NCBI GenBank assembly: GCA_024640925.1
Contig: JAHEEB010000411.1
Span: 1-5,051, forward strand
DNA length: 5,051 bases
Direction of reading: 5' to 3'
DNA from: Bacteroidota bacterium
GTDB taxonomy: Bacteria > Bacteroidota > Bacteroidia > Bacteroidales > UBA10428
In this document: positions 1 to 5,051 of the stretch, in pieces
Layout: each line of letters begins with the position of its first letter
How positions within the stretch are numbered: the stretch's first letter is position 1
The notes under the pieces: generated by a model
Databases searched by the model: none
What the model was told of the DNA's origin: nothing
What the model saw: only the letters and a program-made list of their open reading frames with translations
Program-made: the position numbers and the translations under genes

Positions 1-58
1 TTTACACCTTATACTATGTTTAATCTACTTATGTATCAAAACGGGGTTCACCTGATGT
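1..58. other. Region downstream of the SET gene, no gene seen
   Basis: These 58 bases follow the SET gene stop on the minus strand. I see no GC-rich hairpin with a T tract and no start of another gene, so the end of the SET transcript is probably beyond the window edge or not intrinsic. Confidence 0.5.
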
Positions 59-700
59 TTATATTCCATCCGGAGGAGCGACCTGTATGGAGTTTGCCTT
101 ATTTAAGACCTTGAATTTATTAAACCTTAATGAATAAACCGATTTGTATTTTGTGGGATTTTTACGATATGTTTCTAAATCTTTAAAGGTTTTTTGATCC
201 ATAAAAGGAAGAAGGGGCTGATCCAACTCAAATAATTTTGGTAATGCTTTTTTAATTATGTTATCCCATTTTTGGTAATTCTCATCAAAATCGGTAGGTT
301 TCAGCACTCCACGACAATTCTTTTCTTTACAGCAAAGAAACATCTCAGCTTCAAGGTTAAAAATACCATATTCATCGGTAATTTCCTCTCCCGGATAAAT
401 GTCACGAACTGCAATTTCAAATCCATATCCTGTGCTTATTGTATTAAAGTTACAGCAATGGTTAACATATTTGCCAAAATCCCAACTAAGTATTTTGTTG
501 CCATTTTCATCGGTATAGCAATACTTGTCAATTATATCTTGTATATGGGGGTTATGACTCTTAAAATCACTTTCGTTAACAACAATTTCAAGGCTGTCTT
601 TGATATAGGTAATAGTTCCTTCAGGAATTAACTTTGTGGCAAAGACACCATATCCTATGGCATCGCTAATGTGCCTTAATTCGGTAGATGGATGAATCAT
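59..700 (-). CDS. SET-domain protein, probable protein-lysine N-methyltransferase
   Basis: This 213-residue cytosolic protein (no signal peptide or membrane segment) has a recognisable SET fold. The N-terminal SET signature GYGVFA is at residues 16-21, the SAM/knot motif NHCCNFN at 80-86 corresponds to the usual NHSCxPN, and AVRDIYPGEEITDEYG at 97-112 holds the conserved GEE and the catalytic-type tyrosine (Y111). A post-SET-like CCxxxxCRG follows at 123-131, so C83, C124 and C129 could bind zinc together with C123. SET enzymes transfer methyl groups from S-adenosylmethionine to lysine side chains; the target here cannot be told from sequence. Residues about 140-213 form a charged, probably helical extension that I cannot assign. 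The ATG at 698-700 is the only plausible start: the in-frame stop at 728-730 is followed by no other ATG, GTG or TTG. GC content is about 34%, lower than murA. The SET assignment is firm; methyltransferase activity is inferred. Confidence 0.88.
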   Translation of the reverse strand: MIHPSTELRHISDAIGYGVFATKLIPEGTITYIKDSLEIVVNESDFKSHNPHIQDIIDKYCYTDENGNKILSWDFGKYVNHCCNFNTISTGYGFEIAVRDIYPGEEITDEYGIFNLEAEMFLCCKEKNCRGVLKPTDFDENYQKWDNIIKKALPKLFELDQPLLPFMDQKTFKDLETYRKNPTKYKSVYSLRFNKFKVLNKANSIQVAPPDGI

Positions 701-890
701 TTTTATCGAAAAACAATTTTTTAATATCTATGACTTCATTTTTTATTGAGAATTCCCTTTTTCAAACTGAAACTATTCCTTCCCATCTGAATCAGCCAGG
801 CCTTATACACCTAATGCTTCATTTTTTCGCAAAGTAAATGCAAAAAATAAAAAAAAACTTGTTTTGAAATAAAAAATGAAGAATACAGAA
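701..890. other. AT-rich intergenic region between murA and the SET gene
   Basis: This 190-bp gap has about 26% GC by hand count and no credible ORF. It must hold the 3' end of the murA transcript and, if the SET gene is transcribed separately, its promoter and leader. On the minus strand just after murA there is a weak A/T hairpin (AAAA-CAAG-TTTT) running into a T tract at about 841-865, which could act as a poor intrinsic terminator but has no GC-rich stem. The 11-mer CTTCATTTTTT occurs at 734-744 and 817-827, with its reverse complement at 871-881. No complete promoter with both -33 and -7 elements was found. Confidence 0.6.
734..881. repeat. Short AT-rich inverted repeat set (three copies of an 11-mer)
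   Basis: CTTCATTTTTTATT at 734-747 is a perfect 14-bp inverted match to 868-881. The same core, CTTCATTTTTT, recurs at 817-827 and is an 11-bp inverted match to 871-881. In a minus-strand transcript, 881-871 could pair with 827-817 across a 43-nt loop, or with the farther copy at 744-734, so the two pairings would exclude each other. The stems are mostly A-U with only two G-C pairs, and the surrounding sequence is very A/T-rich, so chance is a serious explanation. Confidence 0.4.
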
Positions 891-2195
891 CTATATTCTT
901 GAAATTTTAGCCCCAAGGACATTTAATCTCGAATCGATTTGTTGGTATCCACGGTCGATTTGGTCAATATTATGGATAATGCTTGTTCCTTCAGCCGAAA
1001 GTGCAGCAATCAGTAACGCCACGCCTGCCCTGATATCGGGCGATGTCATGATTGTAGGCCTTAGTTTATACTGGTGATTTAGCCCTATAACAGTAGCCCT
1101 GTGAGGATCGCAAAGTATGATCTGGGCACCCATATCTATAAGCTTATCTACAAAAAACAAACGACTCTCGAACATTTTCTGGTGAATAAGAACACTTCCT
1201 TTTGCCTGTGTAGCAACAACAAGTATAACACTAAGCAAATCAGGGGTAAGCCCTGGCCAGGGGGCATCATCGATAGTCATAATAGAACCATCGATAAATG
1301 TTTCTATTTCGTAATTCGTTTGTGAAGGGATATATAAATCGTCTCCTTTAAGCTCGAGTTTAATTCCCAGGCGTTCAAAAGAACGAGGAATAATACCCAG
1401 ACTACTGAAGGAGACATCTTTAATAGTAATTTCGGAACCTGTCATTGCAGCCAGTCCAATAAAGCTGCCCACTTCTATCATGTCAGGCAACAGCCGGTGA
1501 TAACAACCATTGAGTTTGTCTACTCCTTCGATTGAAAGCAGGTTTGAACCGATTCCGTATATTTTAGCTCCCATACTTGTGAGCATTTTGCAGAGCTGTT
1601 GAACATAGGGTTCGCAAGCAGCATTATATAATGTTGTGGTACCTTCTGCTAAAACAGCAGCCATAATCAGATTGGCTGTACCTGTAACCGAAGCTTCTTC
1701 GAGAAGCATGTACTTGCCTTTCAGCTTTTTTGCTTCAAGAGAAAAAAAATCTTCTTTCAGATCGAAATTAAACTTAGCACCAAGTTCTATTAATCCATTA
1801 AAATGGGTATCTAATCGTCGTCGGCCGATTTTATCTCCACCGGGTTTTGGCATATATCCTTTACCAAATCGTGCGAGTAGAGGACCAATTATCATCACGC
1901 TTCCCCGAAGACTGGAACTTTTCTTCCGGTACTCGTCACTAAGTAGAAAATTTATATCAACCTTTTCAGCCTTGAAACTGTATTTCCCGGTATCAACTTT
2001 ATTTACCTCAACACCCATGTCAGCCAAAAGGCCAATAAGGTTGTTAACATCAAGAATATCGGGAATGTTATCGATAATTACCTCATTGGGGGTGAGAAGT
2101 GTAGCACAAATAACCTGAAGGGCTTCGTTTTTAGCTCCTTGTGGAATAATGTCGCCTTTAAGCCTGTTCCCTCCTTCTATACGGAATGAACCCAT
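891..2195 (-). CDS. murA: UDP-N-acetylglucosamine 1-carboxyvinyltransferase MurA (Asp-type active site)
   Basis: MurA transfers enolpyruvate from phosphoenolpyruvate to UDP-GlcNAc in the cytosol, the first committed step of peptidoglycan synthesis. At 434 residues it is full length (E. coli MurA has 419). Compared from memory with E. coli, the substrate-binding K22-N23 pair is present in GAKNEALQ, R97 matches R91, R126 matches R120, D319 in APWPGLTPDL matches the general base D305, R345 (MFESR) matches R331, and R415 in IDRGY matches R397. The mobile loop reads PGGDKIGRRRLDTH at 118-131, so D121 (codon at 1833-1835) replaces the usual catalytic C115. The ATG at 2193-2195 is preceded by an in-frame stop five codons upstream with no other start between. 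No Shine-Dalgarno is visible, which is usual in Bacteroidota. It lies 23 bp after DUF4290, so the two are probably one transcription unit. Confidence 0.97.
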   Translation of the reverse strand: MGSFRIEGGNRLKGDIIPQGAKNEALQVICATLLTPNEVIIDNIPDILDVNNLIGLLADMGVEVNKVDTGKYSFKAEKVDINFLLSDEYRKKSSSLRGSVMIIGPLLARFGKGYMPKPGGDKIGRRRLDTHFNGLIELGAKFNFDLKEDFFSLEAKKLKGKYMLLEEASVTGTANLIMAAVLAEGTTTLYNAACEPYVQQLCKMLTSMGAKIYGIGSNLLSIEGVDKLNGCYHRLLPDMIEVGSFIGLAAMTGSEITIKDVSFSSLGIIPRSFERLGIKLELKGDDLYIPSQTNYEIETFIDGSIMTIDDAPWPGLTPDLLSVILVVATQAKGSVLIHQKMFESRLFFVDKLIDMGAQIILCDPHRATVIGLNHQYKLRPTIMTSPDIRAGVALLIAALSAEGTSIIHNIDQIDRGYQQIDSRLNVLGAKISRI

Positions 2196-2218
2196 CAGGT
2201 GTAACGATTAAAATGGAA

Positions 2219-2815
2219 TTATTTAATTTTTTTTGTGAATGGTTTTTTCTTTTTGCCTTTGTTTAAAAGCTCACGGGTTTCGCTGAGTCTTATTTTTGTC
2301 ATGTCGATTTTGCCTTTGCTCAAAACATTGAAATCTTTCATTATTACCTCATCATCAACCGATTCGCGATTCCATGTAAGGTATGATTTTTTCATGTGGT
2401 TAGCAATGATATTGATCAGCCTGTCTTTTGTTTCCCCTTCCTGAAGCTCAGATACAGCATCAATTATTAGCTCTATGGATTTGCCATAATGTTTATATCG
2501 TATGGTATGTGTACCGTAAGGAACAATTTTTGGTTTTTCAAGAAAAGTCTCTGGTCTTGGAGGGTCATATGGATAATCGATATCCAGATCAAAATCAGCA
2601 ATGAGAGCCAGATGGTCCCATAATTTATGTTTAAAATCATTAATATCACGTAAGTGCGGGTTTAAATTACCCATAATAGCAACAACTGAGTGTGCCAGGC
2701 GGTTTCTTTCGGCCCTGTCCTCGATCGCTTTAATATAATCGACCATCATGTGTATATTCCTGCCATATTCAGGAAGGACCAGCTTTTTTAGACTAGTTGA
2801 ATATTCGAACGCCAT
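2219..2815 (-). CDS. DUF4290 family protein of unknown function
   Basis: This 198-residue soluble protein has no signal peptide or membrane segment. I recognise it as the Bacteroidota family DUF4290 from its overall sequence and its place directly upstream of murA. Features that look conserved are LPEYGRNIHMMVDYI (14-28), NPHLRDINDFKHKLWDHL (52-69) followed by an acidic, tyrosine- and proline-rich stretch (74-87), HYGKSIELIIDA (109-120) and NHMKKSYLTWNR (139-150). The composition suggests a mainly helical N-terminal half. The last 14 residues (185-198) hold eight lysines, a basic tail that might touch nucleic acid or acidic membrane lipid. The ATG at 2813-2815 is fixed by in-frame TAA stops just upstream. 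No function is established to my knowledge; the 23-bp spacing to murA suggests a link to cell-wall synthesis or simple co-expression. Confidence 0.88.
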   Translation of the reverse strand: MAFEYSTSLKKLVLPEYGRNIHMMVDYIKAIEDRAERNRLAHSVVAIMGNLNPHLRDINDFKHKLWDHLALIADFDLDIDYPYDPPRPETFLEKPKIVPYGTHTIRYKHYGKSIELIIDAVSELQEGETKDRLINIIANHMKKSYLTWNRESVDDEVIMKDFNVLSKGKIDMTKIRLSETRELLNKGKKKKPFTKKIK

Positions 2816-2834
2816 AAATTTTTATTATTTTTTA

Positions 2835-2842
2835 CAAAACTA
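2835..2842 (-). promoter_or_regulatory. Possible Bacteroidota-type -7 promoter element upstream of DUF4290-murA
   Basis: The minus strand reads TAGTTTTG, an exact match to the Bacteroidota -7 consensus TAnnTTTG, in the 59-bp gap between the helicase stop and the DUF4290 start. It would place the transcription start about 12-15 nt before the ATG. No TTG of a -33 element is found 17-23 nt upstream, and an 8-mer with two free positions is common in AT-rich DNA, so this is only a candidate internal promoter. Confidence 0.28.
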
Positions 2843-2874
2843 ATGATAATATTTGAGAATATGATCTGTCAGCA

Positions 2875-5051
2875 TCATACATTCTTTACAATCCGTAGTT
2901 TAGCAAATTTTAATAACAATTGTTTCTCCTGCTGAATCTGTTGAAAGAACACAGTAGCTTTCCTGTCTGGTATATTGCCTTCAATATTTACCACTTTCCC
3001 TCTTCCGAATCGTTGATGTTCAACGGTCATTCCCAACAAAATAGTTTCTGGCGGGTCTGGGACAAAATTCTGATTCTCAAGGTTTGCCATTTGGGGGACA
3101 ACTTTTTGGGTAACTTTTGGGATAATACTTTGAACATTGTCCGGTTTTTTTATACGTTGTGCAAATACTGTTGTTGAAGTATCACTTTCTCTGGGTTGAA
3201 AGAAGGTTTGTTCTTTCTTAATTGAGGCAGTCCTTTGTCTGCGTGGATCTTCAGGCCATTCGATAAAATCCTCTTTTATTTCAGACAAGAATCTGCTTGG
3301 GAAACTTTCGCTGGGGGTGCCCCATTTGTAGCGGCTCTGGGCATAGCTCAGGGTAACCCTTTTCATAGCCCTGGTTATGGCAACATAAAACAAACGCCTT
3401 TCCTCCTCAATATCCGAAGGGGATTCCATTGACATATGGGATGGAAATAATTCTTCTTCCATTCCGGTTACATAAACATATTTAAACTCTAATCCCTTTG
3501 CTGAGTGAATGGTCATTATGGTTACCTTGTTTTTGTCTTCATCTTTCTCATTGTCGTTATCGGTGAGCAATGAAACATCTTCCATGTATTTGTGTATGGT
3601 CATTTCTTCACCCTGTTCCCGCGATGATTCGACAAAATCGCTTATACCATTTAGCAACTCTTCGAGGTTTTCGACCTTGCTTCTTTCTTCGGGGGTAGTT
3701 CCATTGTGCAAATCCTTGAGAATACCGCTTTCTATGGCCATGCTCTGAGCAAGCTTATAGGCATCGAGCTCCTTCGATTTGTTTTGAAATTCAATAACCA
3801 TCCTGGCAAAACCTATCAGTTTGGAAACAGTACCCTGGTTAAATCCCAGGTTCGCATCAGAAAGGTGTAAAATAACATCCCAAATACAAACCTCTTTCTC
3901 ATTAGCAAAAGCTTCAAGCTTGTCGAGAGTGGTCTTCCCGATTCCTCTTACCGGATAATTAATGATACGTTTGAGTGCTTCGTCATCCTTTGGGTTAATA
4001 ATCATACGCAAGTAAGAAAGCATATCTTTTATTTCCTTTCTTTGGTAGAATGATATACTTCCATATACTTTATAGGGAATATTTCTTTTCCTCAAGGCCT
4101 CTTCGAAGATACGCGACTGGGCATTTGTGCGGTAAAGTATGGCAAAATCTTTGTACTGGGCCTGTTCAGAATAAAGCGTATCAAAAATAGAGTTTGAAAC
4201 AATAAAACCTTCTTCTACATCGGTAAAGGCTTTGAGGATGGCAATCTGCTCTCCATCCTCATTATCGGACCAGACCTTTTTCTTTATCTGCTTCGAATTT
4301 TTCTCAATTACACTATTTGCAGCATTGACAATAGTTTGTGTGGATCGGTAGTTTTGTTCCAGTTTAAAAAGGTTGTATTCGGGATAGTCTTTTTTAAAGT
4401 TGAGAATATTTTCAATAAGTGCTCCTCTGAATGAATAGATGCTCTGGGCGTCGTCGCCAACCACACACACATTTTTATGAACAGAGGCCAGTTTTTTCAC
4501 AATCAGGTATTGCGAGTAGTTTGTATCCTGGTACTCATCAACAAGTATGTAACTGAACTTATTTTGGTATTTGCTAAGTACCTCGGGAAAATCGCGAAAA
4601 AGGATATTCGTATTCAGAAGCAGATCGTCGAAATCCATAGCACCGGATTTCCTGCACCGCGAAGCATAAAGTTTGAAAATTTCAGCAGTCATCGGACGCC
4701 TTTTCATCTGATCGTTCTGCCGGACTTTTTCGTTTGAATAATAGGCCTGGGGGGTAATCAGGTTATTTTTTGCTGAGGAGATACGTCCCAGGATATCGCC
4801 CGGTTTATAAATCTTATCGTCTAGTTTTAATTCAGCAACTATAGATTTTATAAGACTTTTCGAATCGGAAGAATCGTAAATCGAGAAGTCAGAAGGGTAT
4901 CCAAGCTTTTCCGATTCGGCACGCAGGATACGGGCAAAGATAGAATGGAATGTTCCCATCCATAAATACCTTCCAACATCGGAACCTAGTACCTTATTGA
5001 TGCGTTCTTTCATCTCCCGGGCAGCTTTATTAGTAAAAGTGAGCGCCAGAA
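2875..5051 (-). CDS. uvrD: UvrD/PcrA-type superfamily 1A DNA helicase (5' end outside window)
   Basis: This is an ATP-dependent 3'-5' DNA helicase of the UvrD/PcrA group, acting in repair, replication restart and RNA polymerase clashes. About 724 residues are visible. The frame stays open to 5051, reading LALTFTNKAAREM (motif Ia), so the methionine at 5011-5013 is internal and the start and Walker A lie off the window. Counting from that methionine: TFHS at 21-24, motif II LVDEYQDTN 157-165, motif III VVGDDAQSIYSFRGA 184-198, motif IV LEQNYRS 218-224, domain 2B around 320-480, motif V TIHSAKGLEF 501-510 and motif VI EEERRLFYVAITRA 536-549. A low-complexity linker (about 590-655) leads to a C-terminal Tudor-like domain (659-711; GMTVEHQRFGRGKVV, then LLLKFAKLRIV), as in PcrA/UvrD, where it binds RNA polymerase. 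No motif residue seen is disrupted. PcrA would be an equally fair name; RecB- or Rep-type proteins fit less well because of the Tudor-like end. Confidence 0.96.
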   Translation of the reverse strand, partial: LALTFTNKAAREMKERINKVLGSDVGRYLWMGTFHSIFARILRAESEKLGYPSDFSIYDSSDSKSLIKSIVAELKLDDKIYKPGDILGRISSAKNNLITPQAYYSNEKVRQNDQMKRRPMTAEIFKLYASRCRKSGAMDFDDLLLNTNILFRDFPEVLSKYQNKFSYILVDEYQDTNYSQYLIVKKLASVHKNVCVVGDDAQSIYSFRGALIENILNFKKDYPEYNLFKLEQNYRSTQTIVNAANSVIEKNSKQIKKKVWSDNEDGEQIAILKAFTDVEEGFIVSNSIFDTLYSEQAQYKDFAILYRTNAQSRIFEEALRKRNIPYKVYGSISFYQRKEIKDMLSYLRMIINPKDDEALKRIINYPVRGIGKTTLDKLEAFANEKEVCIWDVILHLSDANLGFNQGTVSKLIGFARMVIEFQNKSKELDAYKLAQSMAIESGILKDLHNGTTPEERSKVENLEELLNGISDFVESSREQGEEMTIHKYMEDVSLLTDNDNEKDEDKNKVTIMTIHSAKGLEFKYVYVTGMEEELFPSHMSMESPSDIEEERRLFYVAITRAMKRVTLSYAQSRYKWGTPSESFPSRFLSEIKEDFIEWPEDPRRQRTASIKKEQTFFQPRESDTSTTVFAQRIKKPDNVQSIIPKVTQKVVPQMANLENQNFVPDPPETILLGMTVEHQRFGRGKVVNIEGNIPDRKATVFFQQIQQEKQLLLKFAKLRIVKNV

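Noticed and set aside
1..14. Shared 8-mer CCTTATAC at 7-14 and 801-808, flanking the SET gene, as possible insertion direct repeats
   Set aside because: The match does not extend in either direction, lies away from the gene ends, and is within chance for AT-rich sequence.
272..631. 119-codon plus-strand frame with hydrophobic stretches resembling a membrane protein
   Set aside because: It is antisense to the SET gene, whose motifs are clear; the hydrophobicity comes from the complement of A-rich, charged-residue codons.
830..837. Minus-strand TTACTTTG as a -7 promoter element for the SET gene
   Set aside because: It differs from TAnnTTTG at one fixed position, has no -33 TTG at proper spacing and would give a leader of about 130 nt; a second near-match at 763-770 is equally weak.
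841..865. Intrinsic terminator after murA
   Set aside because: There is a T tract on the minus strand but the only hairpin is a 4-bp A/T stem, too weak to call a terminator.
1636..2118. 160-codon open frame on the plus strand
   Set aside because: It lies wholly antisense inside murA, shows no recognisable motif, and its composition is what reverse-frame reading of a conserved gene gives.
3235..3748. Plus-strand frames of 65 and 79 codons within the helicase region
   Set aside because: Both are antisense to conserved helicase motifs and carry no recognisable domain or initiation signal.
5011..5013. Methionine codon as the possible start of the helicase
   Set aside because: The frame continues upstream to the window edge and encodes motif Ia (LALTFTNKAARE), so this methionine is internal.

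Overview
The window looks like chromosomal DNA from a member of the Bacteroidota. It is AT-rich, genes start from A/T-rich leaders with no recognisable Shine-Dalgarno sequence, and it carries a DUF4290 gene directly before murA; DUF4290 is a family I know essentially only from this phylum. All four genes lie on the minus strand, so transcription runs from high to low coordinates. I found no tRNA, rRNA, CRISPR array, insertion sequence or phage gene.

In transcription order: (1) 5051-2875, a UvrD/PcrA-type superfamily 1 DNA helicase whose N-terminus (including Walker A) lies beyond the window edge; (2) 2815-2219, a DUF4290 protein of unknown function; (3) 2195-891, murA, the first committed enzyme of peptidoglycan precursor synthesis, with aspartate instead of cysteine in the active-site loop, a replacement that predicts intrinsic fosfomycin insensitivity; (4) after a 190-bp AT-rich gap, 700-59, a SET-domain protein, probably a protein-lysine methyltransferase. 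Positions 1-58 hold the region downstream of the SET gene, with no gene and no clear terminator.

DUF4290 and murA are 23 bp apart and almost certainly co-transcribed. The helicase ends 59 bp before DUF4290 and may read into the pair, although a -7-like promoter motif sits in that gap. The SET gene is probably a separate unit: it has a longer AT-rich leader and a lower GC content (about 34% by hand count, against roughly 40% in sampled murA lines).

Most of the window is ordinary housekeeping sequence. I do not see a convincing new multi-gene system. The points most worth following up are the bacterial SET methyltransferase with an altered post-SET cysteine motif and an unassigned C-terminal extension, the Asp-type MurA, and the unexplained DUF4290-MurA linkage.
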